The notes under the pieces: generated by a model | Databases searched by the model: none | What the model was told of the DNA's origin: nothing | What the model saw: only the letters and a program-made list of their open reading frames with translations | Origin: Paenibacillus sp. H1-7 | Lineage (GTDB): Bacteria; Bacillota; Bacilli; Paenibacillales; NBRC-103111 | NCBI RefSeq assembly: GCF_022354825.1 | Contig: NZ_CP031168.1 | Coordinates: forward strand, 7,864,501 to 7,928,500 | Reading direction: 5' to 3' | Length of the DNA: 64,000 nucleotides | Program-made: the position numbers and the translations under genes | In this document: positions 51,043 to 60,041 of the stretch, one piece after another | How positions within the stretch are numbered: position 1 is the stretch's first letter | Layout of the letters: the number at the start of each line of letters is the position of its first letter

Positions 51043-51705
51043 TTACTTCCGTCCGTAATCGGCTTTAATCTCGCCCCAAGCCTTCGTGTCCCATTTTAAA
51101 ATTTTGTTGCTGTACGTATGGCTCCGCAGCCAGGACAAGGCGCGGTCCACCAGCGTCCATATTTCCTCTGTCGAGGCGTCGCGGGGCAAATTGGTGGCAA
51201 CCTCTTTCTTGCGCACCCAGCTGATCGCCGTAACCGAGTCGCTGTATATCGTCATGGAGCTTCCTTGCTTGTTCAAGTAGGCGAGTGCATGGACGATAGC
51301 CAAAAATTCCCCAAGATTGTTCGTCCCCTTGGCAATCGGCGGATGCTGAAAGACGACCTCGCCGGTGCGCGTGTTGACGCCCTTGTACTCAACAATGCCC
51401 GGATTGCCTCGGCTGCCTACGTCCACGGACAAGCTGTCGAGGTCGGCCTGTGGAGGCGTGCCGCTGGAGGCAGCCGTCTTGCTGCGGCTTGCCGATGCCG
51501 TACCAGCCGTACTTCCCTTTGCGTTGGCCGCAACGAACGACGCTTTCCAGCCGCGGGCCATCGCCGCCTTCGCCTCGGACTCGCTCTCATAGGCCTTGAA
51601 GCGCGCCTGCGGGTAGCCGTTCGTCTGCGCCTGGCATTCCGCCCACGTATTGTAAATGCCGGGAACCTTTCCTTCCCATACCACGTAATATTTTTGCTTC
51701 GCCAC
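51043..51705 (-). CDS. rnhA: Ribonuclease H1 with N-terminal hybrid-binding domain
   Basis: This 220-residue RNase HI degrades RNA in RNA-DNA hybrids. Residues 1-50 are the RNA-DNA hybrid-binding (viroplasmin-like) domain (KYYVVWEGKVPGIYNTWAEC). A Ser/Ala/Thr linker follows, then the catalytic domain with its acidic residues in SVDVGSRGNPG, NNLGEFLAIVHAL and YSDSVTAISW, the last being in AWGEIKADYG. GTG start at 51705 with AGGAG upstream. It lies 16 bp after recQ and is co-transcribed. Confidence 0.93.
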   Translation of the reverse strand: MAKQKYYVVWEGKVPGIYNTWAECQAQTNGYPQARFKAYESESEAKAAMARGWKASFVAANAKGSTAGTASASRSKTAASSGTPPQADLDSLSVDVGSRGNPGIVEYKGVNTRTGEVVFQHPPIAKGTNNLGEFLAIVHALAYLNKQGSSMTIYSDSVTAISWVRKKEVATNLPRDASTEEIWTLVDRALSWLRSHTYSNKILKWDTKAWGEIKADYGRK

Positions 51706-51721
51706 TATTAGCTAGCTCCTC

Positions 51722-53500
51722 TTACTCGTTCATATTTTTGAAAAATTCGATAAAATACGCTCCGTATTTGAAAAACTTCGCTTCGCCCACGCCCTTGATC
51801 TTCAGCATCGCCGCCGGATTGGTCGGCTTCACGCCGCACATTTCCCGCAAGGTGCTGTCCGGAAATACGATGTAAGGCGGAATGCCCTCCCGCTTCGCAA
51901 TTTCCATGCGCAGGGTGCGCAGCTGATCGAACAAATCCGACTCGACGTCGCGTGCAACCGGAGCGGTTCGGATGCGCATTCTCTGAATGACCCGCTCCTC
52001 GCCGGACAGCACGGTCTGAGCCTTCGGCGCCAGCCGCAGCACAGGGTACTTGCCTTCGGTAATGATCAGGTAGCCTTCGGCCACGAGCAGCTGAATCAGG
52101 TCGACGATCTCCTTCTCGGTACGGTCCTTCAGCAGACCGTACGTCGTCAGCTCGTGGAAGCCCATCTCGATCACTTTTTTATTGCGCGAGCCTTTCAGCA
52201 CCGAGGCGACGGTCGTTGCGCCGAACCGTTCCCGCATCCGGCGGACGCAGGAGAAAATCTTTTGCGCCTCAACCGTAATGTCGGTCAGCTCCCGCTCCGT
52301 ACTGCAGCTGCTGCAGCGGCCGCAGTCCTCGCAATCGTCGCCGAAATAGCGCACGATATAGCGCTGCAAGCATTGCGACGTATGGCAGTAGTCGGCCATC
52401 TGCTGCAGCCGGCGGTATTCCTGCTGCTGTCGTCCGGGATCGCCGATCGACTGCTCGATCAAGAACTTTTGGATATGAATGTCCTGCGGGCTGAACAGCA
52501 GCATGCATTCGCTCGGCTCGCCGTCCCGGCCCGCACGGCCGGCTTCTTGATAGTATGCCTCCATATTTTTCGGCATATTGTAGTGAATCACGTAACGAAC
52601 GTTCGACTTGTCGATGCCCATACCGAACGCGTTGCTCGCCACGATGACGCGCACTTCATCGTACAGGAACTGCTCCTGCGCCTCGGCGCGCTCCCTGTCG
52701 GTCATGCCGGCATGGTACTTGCCGACCGGCACCCTTTGCTTGCGCAGCAGCTCGTACAGGTTGTCCACTTCCTTGCGCGTGGCGGCGTACACTATGCCGA
52801 CCTCGTCGCTGTGCTCGCGGATGTAATCGAGCAGCACATCGCGTTTGTTCTCGCCTTTGATGACGGAGAAGGCGAGATTCTCCCTCGCGAAGCCGGTGAC
52901 GTGCAGCTCCGGCTCTTGCAGCTGCAGGTGCCTGACGATGTCGTCGCGCACCTGATCGGTCGCTGTAGCCGTAAAGGCGGCTACGATGGGCCTCTGCGGC
53001 AGGCGGTCGATCAGCCTGCTGATGGCGAGATAGCTGGGGCGGAAGTCATGCCCCCACTGCGAGACGCAGTGGGCTTCGTCCACCGCCACCATCGGCACCT
53101 CCAGCTCCGTCATCAGCTCGATGAATCGTTCCGATTCCAGCCGTTCCGGAGCTACGTAGAGCATCTTGTATTCGCCGCGGCTCGCCTTGCGAATTCTCAG
53201 CTCCACCTGCGCATAGGTCAGCGAGCTGTTAATATAGGCGGCTGATATGCCGATGCTGTCGAGCCCGTCAACCTGATCCTTCATTAACGAGATTAACGGC
53301 GAAATGACAATCGTCGTCCCCTGCATCAGCATCGCCGGAACCTGATAGCAGATCGACTTCCCGCCGCCGGTAGGCATGATGCCGAGCGTATCCTTTTTAT
53401 CCAATACGCTGCGGATCACCTTCTTCTGCCCGTCCCGAAACGTCGTATAGCCGTAATATGATTTGAGCACCCTTTCGGCCCGCTCCATGATGCCTGCCAA
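51722..53500 (-). CDS. recQ: ATP-dependent DNA helicase RecQ
   Basis: This 592-residue 3'-5' DNA helicase acts in recombination and fork repair. The helicase core has Walker A MPTGGGKSICYQVPA, VDEAHCVSQWGHDFRPSYL and QEAGRAGRDGEPSEC. The RQC zinc site is in LQRYIVRYFGDDCEDCGRCS. The winged-helix part and a C-terminal HRDC domain complete it. Length fits classical RecQ. Translation starts at TTG 53500 after GGGAGGAG. rnhA follows directly, so helicase and RNase H1 are made together, which fits R-loop or hybrid removal. Confidence 0.96.
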   Translation of the reverse strand: MAGIMERAERVLKSYYGYTTFRDGQKKVIRSVLDKKDTLGIMPTGGGKSICYQVPAMLMQGTTIVISPLISLMKDQVDGLDSIGISAAYINSSLTYAQVELRIRKASRGEYKMLYVAPERLESERFIELMTELEVPMVAVDEAHCVSQWGHDFRPSYLAISRLIDRLPQRPIVAAFTATATDQVRDDIVRHLQLQEPELHVTGFARENLAFSVIKGENKRDVLLDYIREHSDEVGIVYAATRKEVDNLYELLRKQRVPVGKYHAGMTDRERAEAQEQFLYDEVRVIVASNAFGMGIDKSNVRYVIHYNMPKNMEAYYQEAGRAGRDGEPSECMLLFSPQDIHIQKFLIEQSIGDPGRQQQEYRRLQQMADYCHTSQCLQRYIVRYFGDDCEDCGRCSSCSTERELTDITVEAQKIFSCVRRMRERFGATTVASVLKGSRNKKVIEMGFHELTTYGLLKDRTEKEIVDLIQLLVAEGYLIITEGKYPVLRLAPKAQTVLSGEERVIQRMRIRTAPVARDVESDLFDQLRTLRMEIAKREGIPPYIVFPDSTLREMCGVKPTNPAAMLKIKGVGEAKFFKYGAYFIEFFKNMNE

Positions 53501-53618
53501 AGCTTGCTCCTCCCCTTTCTATATCAGCCTGTCACCTTGCGTTAGACAGGTAGTCCCATAATTCCTCATAGCCCCATGCTCGTTCGAGACGGTGCTCTCT
53601 CTTGATTGTTCTGCATGC

Positions 53619-54452
53619 TTATTGATCTAAGCGGTCCGCTCCTCCAGCCACCCTCCGCGAGACAATCGGCTCGCCGTCCCACAGCACTTCCGTCTCGGCC
53701 CGACGCTCCCGCACCTCCGGCTCTTCCAGCAGCAGGAAGAAATTTTTGGTAGGCAAATACCCTAACCCATGCTTGGCGGACAACCGGTCCAAATATGGGC
53801 GCATATCCTCGTGCATTCCGGACATATTGCTGCCGTTCTGCGAAAAAGCGTACAAAGCGCTGGCTACCGGCACCCGTTTGACCACCGCATGGTCGGATGC
53901 CCTCAGAAACCAATCCCAGTCCCAATAATGATACATATCCTCATCGAACAGCCCTATCCGCTCATGCAGGTCCTTGCGGTACAGGCAGCCGGAAGAAACG
54001 AAGGTCGAAAATTTCCGCATTGCCGCTGCATCGTGCTCGTAAGCAAACACAAACCGTTTGGTCGCCCTGCGGGTCGTGCCTTCCAGATCGTAATCGAATA
54101 TTTCGACGTCGGAGTACACCATATCCGCATCGCCGATCTCTTGAAGCATCCGCTCGACGTGGGTCGGCAGAAGAAGATCGTCATCGTCGCACAGCAAGAC
54201 GAACTCCCCCCGCGCATACGAAAGACCGCGGTTTCGGGCCCGCACATGCCCTCCGTTCGTCTCCATATCCACGATCGTTATATCCAGCTCGGGGTACAGC
54301 TCCTTCATGCTGTCGACCGATTCTCCCGCGTCGTTAACAATAATCAGCTGCAGCCGCCGGTACGTTTGTCTCCACAGTGATTCCAGCAGCTCGCTCAGGC
54401 TGTCCAGTCTGTTATATGTCGGAATAATAACCGATACTAACGGAAGCTCCAT
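53619..54452 (-). CDS. Glycosyltransferase family 2
   Basis: This 277-residue GT-A fold enzyme has the N-terminal UDP/NDP-sugar motif PLVSVIIPTYNRLDSL, the DxD-type metal motif FVLLCDDDDLLLP and the acceptor-side DWDWFLRASDHA. No membrane helix is seen, so it acts in the cytosol. The acceptor is unknown. ATG 54452 is preferred since GAGAGGGGA precedes it at proper distance; an ATG seven codons upstream is also in frame. It lies 118 bp upstream of recQ on the same strand; whether it shares the transcript is unclear. Confidence 0.9.
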   Translation of the reverse strand: MELPLVSVIIPTYNRLDSLSELLESLWRQTYRRLQLIIVNDAGESVDSMKELYPELDITIVDMETNGGHVRARNRGLSYARGEFVLLCDDDDLLLPTHVERMLQEIGDADMVYSDVEIFDYDLEGTTRRATKRFVFAYEHDAAAMRKFSTFVSSGCLYRKDLHERIGLFDEDMYHYWDWDWFLRASDHAVVKRVPVASALYAFSQNGSNMSGMHEDMRPYLDRLSAKHGLGYLPTKNFFLLLEEPEVRERRAETEVLWDGEPIVSRRVAGGADRLDQ

Positions 54453-54639
54453 TGTTCGGTTCCCCTCTCTCATTTTCCTTTTATAGCGACGCGTTCTGCC
54501 ATTTTCAATCTGCTATTGTCAAGATACCAAAAAAACGGCCAAAGGGAAACCGCCTCGAGTACCTTTTCTGTCGTTTCTGCCTTTGGAAGCATATGGGGCG
54601 GGGTATAGAGTGGCCTGAAAAAAAAACAAACGCCTCCCC

Positions 54640-54870
54640 CGCAGCTTCCCTGCGGAAAAGACGTTGCCGAGCTGGTCTTCGCGTAGCGCCGTATAGCCGG
54701 TTCCGGTTTAAGCAGATGAACGGCATGTCACCGCAGCAGTACATCGTCAAGCTGAAATTGGAGAAGGCCCGAACGATGCTGCTCGAAAGCACCCGCTCCG
54801 TGACGCGGATCGCCGAACAGCCCGGCTACCCGTCGATTCATTGCTTTTCTAATCAATTCGGGATGGTGGG
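54640..54870 (+). pseudogene. Remnant of an AraC family regulator (C-terminal HTH)
   Basis: The translated stretch around 54690-54855 reads FKQMNGMSPQQYIVKLKLEK, then ARTMLLESTRSVTRIAEQPG and YPSIHCFSNQF, the second helix-turn-helix of an AraC regulator. The first helix-turn-helix is only partly recognisable (AGLRVAPYSRFRFKQ), the sensor domain is missing, and the expected ending after NQF is lost. The frame then runs antisense into the HlyD-type gene. No promoter or ribosome binding site is seen. The gap 54474-54640 has no other feature. Confidence 0.75.
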
Positions 54871-56019
54871 AATCTCTACCGAGGCCTCCATCCCGGGCTT
54901 CAAGCTCAACTTAGCGCCTTTTAGAGCAATCTTCACTTTCGTAGCCACATGGTCGTCGTTGGCCGACTGCTGATCCTTCGGCGTATACTCATGCTTCAAA
55001 GCAATATATTGGACTCGGCCCGCCAATACCTCATTGCCGACCTTCACATTCACGGTTTGATTATAGTTGACCCGGTCGAGATAGGCATCCGGCACATAGC
55101 ATACCGCATACAAATCATTGGCAACGGCGATGTCCGCCAGGTTGCTGCCGGCGTTAACCACATCCCCCAGCTCGAAATGCTTGCTGATGATGATCCCGTC
55201 CTCCAGGGCTACAATCCGGTAATTGTCCAGCTGGCTCTTGGCCTGGTTGAGCTGCGCTGCGGCTTGATCGAAATCGGCTTGTGCCGCCGCCACGGCCTGC
55301 TTGGTGCTGCCCGCCTTAAGCAAAGCCAGCTGCGCATCGGCCGCTTCATAATTCGCCCGGGCCGCCGAAATCTCTTCGGCCGTCGCGCCGTTCTTCAGCA
55401 GGGCCAGCTGCTGCTTGCTCGCTTCCAGCTGGTGCTTCGCCGCAGCCTGCTGTTTAGCGGCGGTATCCGTTTTGTACTTGGCATTGTCCAGCTCGTCCTT
55501 GGACAGCTGCCCCAGGTCGTACAAATTCGCCGCCTTGTTTTGCTGTATTCGCAAATAGTCGAGCGTAATTCCGGCATTGCTTAGCGCCTCTTCCGCCATA
55601 AGCACCTGGCTCTGCGCTTGCTCGATCTGCTCTGGCCGGCTACCGGAAAGCAGCAGGTCCAGCTTCGCCTTGGCGGCTTCAGCCTGAGCTTCCGCCTGTC
55701 TTATTTGCTCGGGCCGGGAACCGGCTTCGACCTCTTCGAGCCGCGCTTTCTTCGCTTGAACAACCGCCTGCCATTGATCTACGACATACGTTGGATTCGC
55801 GTTATCGATCACGGCAAGCACCTCGCCTTTGTTCACCGGTTCTCCCTGCTGCTTGTTCAGCCTTATAATTTTACCGGACACCGTGCTGACCGCGGAAATT
55901 TGGTTGTATTCAATCGTTGCCTTCACCGTGACAGGCGAGCTGCCGGATTTAAGGGAGCAGCCCGTCATCATTCCCGTTATTAGAACTGCGACTGCGGCGG
56001 CGAATCCCAGCTTAACCAT
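54853..56019 (-). CDS. HlyD family membrane-fusion/adaptor lipoprotein
   Basis: This 388-residue adaptor has a lipobox-like MTGCS at the N-terminus (C21), a lipoyl/biotinyl-like hairpin (STVSGKIIRLNKQQGEPVNK) and a long alpha-helical coiled-coil part. In that part a short motif recurs (ARLEEVEAGSRPEQIRQAEA, then KLDLLLSGSRPEQIEQAQSQ, LALLKNGATAEEISAA, LALLKAGSTKQAVAAA). It is the last gene of the TetR-ABC operon, 27 bp after the permease, and links the exporter to the outside. ATG 56019 has GGGGGAGAGG upstream. Confidence 0.92.
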   Translation of the reverse strand: MVKLGFAAAVAVLITGMMTGCSLKSGSSPVTVKATIEYNQISAVSTVSGKIIRLNKQQGEPVNKGEVLAVIDNANPTYVVDQWQAVVQAKKARLEEVEAGSRPEQIRQAEAQAEAAKAKLDLLLSGSRPEQIEQAQSQVLMAEEALSNAGITLDYLRIQQNKAANLYDLGQLSKDELDNAKYKTDTAAKQQAAAKHQLEASKQQLALLKNGATAEEISAARANYEAADAQLALLKAGSTKQAVAAAQADFDQAAAQLNQAKSQLDNYRIVALEDGIIISKHFELGDVVNAGSNLADIAVANDLYAVCYVPDAYLDRVNYNQTVNVKVGNEVLAGRVQYIALKHEYTPKDQQSANDDHVATKVKIALKGAKLSLKPGMEASVEIPTIPN

Positions 56020-56046
56020 TCTTCCCTCTCCCCCTTCGCCAATGAA

Positions 56047-57063
56047 CTAGATGCTGCGATATTTTTTAAGCACAAGCGTGTTTGCAATGATAAAGACCAG
56101 ACAAATGGCAGCCAAAACGAATACATCGAAAGCAATATCCTCCCACCCTTTGCCGCGGATCATCACATTCCGGAGCGCATCGGCGGCATACTTCAGCGGC
56201 ATGAACTTTCCGAACGCCTGAAGCCAGGGCGCCATCGTACTAATATCAAACAAGCCGGAGAAAAACACTTGCGGTACCAAAACAACCGGAATAAATTGAA
56301 TCATTTGCAGCTCATTGTTGGCGAACGCCGAGATGAAAGTGCCTATCGTCAATGCCACCATGGCCGTCAAAATCGTAATAAGCAGCACGAGAAAAAAGGA
56401 CCCGACCATCATGACTTTCAGCACGTGTATAGAATATAAAGCGATCAAGGTCGCTTGAATCATCGTAAAAGCACCGTATCCCAGCACATATCCCGTTACA
56501 ATCTCCCACCTTCTGAGAGGAGTGGCCAGAAGCCTCTCCAGCGTTCCGGAGGTGCGTTCGCCGAGAAAGGATACGCCTGCAATCAAAAATACGAAGAAAA
56601 ATACGAAAAACCCGATAAGTATCGGTCCGAAATTATCGAACGATACCATGTCCTTATAACCGTATATGTACGTTGTTTCTATCGGAGGCGCTGAACGCGA
56701 CGGCTGGACCGTTTGCTGTACGAGCGCCAGGACGGCCTTATTTTTACTCGGATCACTGCCCTCCAGATCAATATGAGGAACCCCGCTTTGAAAATCGATC
56801 GTTGCATCGACTTTCGATTGTTTCAGCGCTTCATAGGCCGCACTCTCGTCATATCGGATGACAACGGCATCTTTATCCTCCAGAGCTTGAATAAATCCCA
56901 TCGGAGCATTGATTACGCCGATCCTCGGGTGATAGTCCCCTCCGCCAAAAATCAGCGACATGAAGGTCAGCACGAGCATCGGAGCCAATACCATCATGGC
57001 CATCGTCCGCTTATCGTGGCGAAGCTGCTGCAGGATCCGGATCATTACGGCTCTAATTCTCAT
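56047..57063 (-). CDS. ABC-2 type permease
   Basis: This 338-residue membrane protein has one N-terminal helix (MMVLAPMLVLTFMSLIFGG), an external domain of about 130 residues, and five C-terminal helices. The central FLGERTSGTLERLLATPLRRWEIVTGY is the hallmark of ABC-2 exporters of the YbhR/YhcN-type drug efflux class. It overlaps the ATPase gene by 4 bases (ATGA), which indicates coupled translation. The substrate is unknown. Confidence 0.93.
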   Translation of the reverse strand: MRIRAVMIRILQQLRHDKRTMAMMVLAPMLVLTFMSLIFGGGDYHPRIGVINAPMGFIQALEDKDAVVIRYDESAAYEALKQSKVDATIDFQSGVPHIDLEGSDPSKNKAVLALVQQTVQPSRSAPPIETTYIYGYKDMVSFDNFGPILIGFFVFFFVFLIAGVSFLGERTSGTLERLLATPLRRWEIVTGYVLGYGAFTMIQATLIALYSIHVLKVMMVGSFFLVLLITILTAMVALTIGTFISAFANNELQMIQFIPVVLVPQVFFSGLFDISTMAPWLQAFGKFMPLKYAADALRNVMIRGKGWEDIAFDVFVLAAICLVFIIANTLVLKKYRSI

Positions 57064-57833
57064 TTGGCTGCCCCTCCGTAATACAGGAACGCCTCTTCAA
57101 TCGTCCGGGACGAAGTCGCTTGCTTCAGCTCCTCCGGCGATCCGGAAGCAATCAGCATGCCTTCCCGAATCATACCGAGATAATCGCACTTTTCCACCTC
57201 ATCCATAACATGCGTTGTTACGATGATAGTGGTTCCTCCTGCCTTCAATTGATTTAGCTCATGCCAAATCGATTTTCGCAGCACGGGGTCTATTCCTACC
57301 GTCGGTTCGTCCAGAATCAGGATCGGCGGTTCATGAATGAGTGCTATCGCGAGCGACAATCTTCTTTTCATTCCTCCCGAGTACTGCTTGACTTGCTTCT
57401 TCAAATGCTCCGTCAGCTGGACAAGCTCCATGACCTCGTGCATTCTTTGCTTCTGCTTCGATTTGTTCATGCCGTACATAGAAGAGAAAAAGATTATATT
57501 TTCCGCCGCCGTCAGGTCGCCATACAGCGCATCGGACTGAGCCATATAGCCGAGCTTATGCATCATCGCCAGCTTAGGCATTTTTTGACCGAGGACATAC
57601 ACTTCTCCTTGAGTTGCGGTGTCAATTCCGGCAATCATTTTCACCAATGTCGACTTCCCGGAGCCGGAAGGACCTAGCAGGCCCAAAATTTGTCCGTAAG
57701 GAACCTGAAGGCTGATATTATTCAAAACTTGCTTCTTCCCAAACCGTTTATAAACTTGATCTACCTGAATACACGGATGCTGACCGGCAATTTCAGACTT
57801 GGCCCCGGTCATAGAGCATACACTCGCTTGCAT
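57060..57833 (-). CDS. ABC transporter ATP-binding protein
   Basis: This 257-residue ATPase has Walker A LLGPSGSGKSTLVK, Q-loop MAQSDALYGDLTAAENI, signature KQYSGGMKRRLSLA, Walker B PPILILDEPTVGID and H-loop VTTHVMDEVEKC. The signature variant YSGGM is normal for ABC-2 type drug exporters. It pairs with the permease (4-base overlap) and the adaptor. The start ATG 57833 has AAGGATGG 13 bases before, so a start a few codons later (MTGAKSEIAG) is possible. Confidence 0.94.
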   Translation of the reverse strand: MQASVCSMTGAKSEIAGQHPCIQVDQVYKRFGKKQVLNNISLQVPYGQILGLLGPSGSGKSTLVKMIAGIDTATQGEVYVLGQKMPKLAMMHKLGYMAQSDALYGDLTAAENIIFFSSMYGMNKSKQKQRMHEVMELVQLTEHLKKQVKQYSGGMKRRLSLAIALIHEPPILILDEPTVGIDPVLRKSIWHELNQLKAGGTTIIVTTHVMDEVEKCDYLGMIREGMLIASGSPEELKQATSSRTIEEAFLYYGGAAK

Positions 57834-58063
57834 GCAGAACTACCCGCCATCCTTCGATACAGGTACATGTAAAGTTCATCTCCTCTCCTCTTTAGATTAA
57901 AATGCAGCCCTGCAATAAACAATCATCACTATTAGACATAATGTTCATATCTCAACATAAGTAAGAAACGTGTTGATTAATTTGAAAAAAGTTATCCGGA
58001 TAAGACAGCGAAATATCCATTACAGAAGCTGTTTGGGGAGAGTCGGGACGAATCCGTTGTTGC

Positions 58064-58714
58064 TTAGCGGGGATAAGAGAATGGTGCAGATGGTGCGGCT
58101 TCAGACCACAAGCCTTCGGGAAAGGCGGCCATAATCGGTCCTTTATACATAATCCGTGCAATCATTATTGCCACTTTTTCCTCTGGAAGGCTCATCCCTG
58201 ACTGGATCCAATGAGTGAGCAGACCAAGCTGGGCGGATGTAATAAAAGCAACCAAGTAGTCTCGGGGAACGAGCGCGCTGTCGTCATTCGGTATATGGAC
58301 CAAAACCTGATTGTGCATTTGCTTGGCCATGAACATTCTTATTTGATAAGGAAAAGCGATATCGCCGTTCGGTCCCAATATCACTCTAAAAAAATCGTAC
58401 TGCTTGCGAAAATATTGGAGCAAATGAACTGCCGGAGGGTACGGCACTTGTTTATCCGCATATTTGGCTATGTCCGAGACGACGATTTTGGACATTTCTG
58501 CAGCCAGTCCGTCAAAAATCTCCTTCTTGATCTGATCCATCAAATCGTAAATATCCTTGTAATGCAAATAAAAGGTACCCCGGTTCACTTCGGCCCGTTC
58601 CGTCAAATCGCGCACGGTCACTTTGTCCAGCCCTTTCTCGTCCATCAGCTCCAAAAGCGCCTTTCTCAGCAATCGTTTCGTTCGTATTTTCCGGCGATCG
58701 GTCGTTTTATCCAT
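58064..58714 (-). CDS. TetR/AcrR family repressor
   Basis: This 216-residue regulator has the N-terminal helix-turn-helix KVTVRDLTERAEVNRGTFYLHYKDIYDLMD and a C-terminal all-helical ligand domain of the DhaS/TetR_C_8-like type. It is the first gene of the export cluster, 230 bp before the ATPase. It likely represses itself and the transporter until an exported compound binds. A palindrome overlaps its own -35 box (58772-58785). GGGAGC precedes ATG 58714. Confidence 0.93.
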   Translation of the reverse strand: MDKTTDRRKIRTKRLLRKALLELMDEKGLDKVTVRDLTERAEVNRGTFYLHYKDIYDLMDQIKKEIFDGLAAEMSKIVVSDIAKYADKQVPYPPAVHLLQYFRKQYDFFRVILGPNGDIAFPYQIRMFMAKQMHNQVLVHIPNDDSALVPRDYLVAFITSAQLGLLTHWIQSGMSLPEEKVAIMIARIMYKGPIMAAFPEGLWSEAAPSAPFSYPR

Positions 58715-58746
58715 TGGTATCGCTCCCTGGCGGTCATTTTGCTCTC

Positions 58747-58785
58747 ATTATAATAGACATCAAGATCATTAAACAACAGTTTGTT
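58747..58785 (-). promoter_or_regulatory. tetR promoter with overlapping palindromic operator
   Basis: On the minus strand TTGTTT (58776-58771), an 18-bp spacer and a perfect TATAAT (58752-58747). AACAA-CAGT-TTGTT at 58772-58785 overlaps the -35, as expected for autorepression. The operator is inferred. Confidence 0.5.
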
Positions 58786-59013
58786 CATTAATTGCGAATG
58801 CAGCTTTTTCAACGGACAGGTGTTCTGAGTAGGAGTTGTACCAATTTGGACGCTTTTAACAAAAGGATTTCGGCCGCCTCTGTGGAAGTCCTATAGATGA
58901 ATCATTCCGGGTCGCTTTCGAGCCGGTCCATTTTGACGTAAAACAGACAGTCATCCCGAACTCATATAGAATCAGTGCTTCGTAATAACAGCTTAGAGCT
59001 AGGAGGAATTTCA

Positions 59014-59820
59014 ATGCCTCGATTTAAAAAAAGCGTATGGCCGCAATTCGCCCTCGCCGTATCGATGCTTTTGCCTTTTGATTCGATCCTTGCCAGCGCT
59101 CAGGACGCACCTCCCGTGCAGATCTACCTGCAGCAGGAGCGGCTCCAATGGGAGCAGCCGCCATACATCGAGCAGGGGAATACGATGGTGCCTATGCGGG
59201 CCTTGTTCGAAAAGCTTGGCTTCACGGTAACCTGGGAGCAGGAGACCCAGACGGCCAAAGCCAAAAAAGGCGACCTGACTTTGTCGCTATCGATTAACAA
59301 GGCGACGGCGGACGTCAACCAAACGCTGTTTTACCTGGAAGTGGCTCCCCAAATCAAGAACGGAAGCACGTTTATTCCGCTCCGGTTTGTCAGTGAAGCG
59401 GCAGGAGCCAATGTAAGCTGGGAAGAGGCAACGCGAACCGTCCGCATTGACACTACCGCAGCCGATGCTAAGCAAATGATACAGCGGCTGATTGAGAATA
59501 TGACGCAGAGCAGCACGTTTACACAGAAGGCTACGTCCATTACCGGAGCCGACGGCATCAAGAAAAACGACGTCCATGTTACGAATATTGCGATGAATTC
59601 GGATTCTTCCTCCGCTACGGTAACGTTCCAGGCCGGCTTTACCGTCTCCAAGGCGATCAAGAACGGCAACGGCATCACGATCTCTCCTTCGGAAACGGTG
59701 CTTTACGAATTTACCGGCGAGGTATATAAAGACTCGGCCGGTCAATGGCTGCTCCGTACGTCGCCGTCGGCCATGACTTATGTATTGAAGGAAAAGAAGC
59801 CGTTCATGGATTCGAACTGA
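59014..59820 (+). CDS. Secreted copper amine oxidase stalk-domain protein
   Basis: This 268-residue protein has a signal peptide (MPRFKKSVWPQFALAVSMLL). One complete copper-amine-oxidase-type stalk unit of two halves spans about 30-150 (YIEQGNTMVPMRALFEKLGF, STFIPLRFVSEAAGANVSWE). A C-terminal domain of about 110 residues follows, not recognised further. The unit is the same kind as in the protein at 13403-14263, but the rest differs. The start ATG 59014 has a strong AGGAGGAA site; 13 codons upstream are in frame without one. No partner gene is adjacent. Confidence 0.9.
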   Translation: MPRFKKSVWPQFALAVSMLLPFDSILASAQDAPPVQIYLQQERLQWEQPPYIEQGNTMVPMRALFEKLGFTVTWEQETQTAKAKKGDLTLSLSINKATADVNQTLFYLEVAPQIKNGSTFIPLRFVSEAAGANVSWEEATRTVRIDTTAADAKQMIQRLIENMTQSSTFTQKATSITGADGIKKNDVHVTNIAMNSDSSSATVTFQAGFTVSKAIKNGNGITISPSETVLYEFTGEVYKDSAGQWLLRTSPSAMTYVLKEKKPFMDSN

Positions 59821-59898
59821 CCTGTTAAGGTGTGAAACAAGCCTTGGCCTTCTGCCGGGCTTATGAGACCTTGGTGTACAATATACGTTGTGCGTGCG

Positions 59899-59950
59899 GA
59901 GGGAATGGGTATGGGATTCCGGCCGCTCCTCCCCCCACACCCATTCCCTC
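59899..59950. other. Long hairpin after stalk-domain gene
   Basis: A perfect 12-bp stem GAGGGAATGGGT (59899-59910) / ACCCATTCCCTC (59939-59950) with a 28-base loop. It has no T-run on the plus strand, so it is not a classical terminator. Confidence 0.5.
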
Positions 59951-59995
59951 TACTGTTCTACTCTGAGCTTTATGCTGCTTTGTCGATTATGTGCA

Positions 59996-60024
59996 AAAGC
60001 CCCTTGCCTGCTGGCAAGGGGCTT
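59996..60024 (-). terminator. Terminator of GNAT gene
   Basis: AAGCCCCTTGCC / GGCAAGGGCTT stem with one bulged base, followed by TTTGC on the minus strand. Confidence 0.65.
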
Positions 60025-60041
60025 CATTGATTAGTCCGAAA

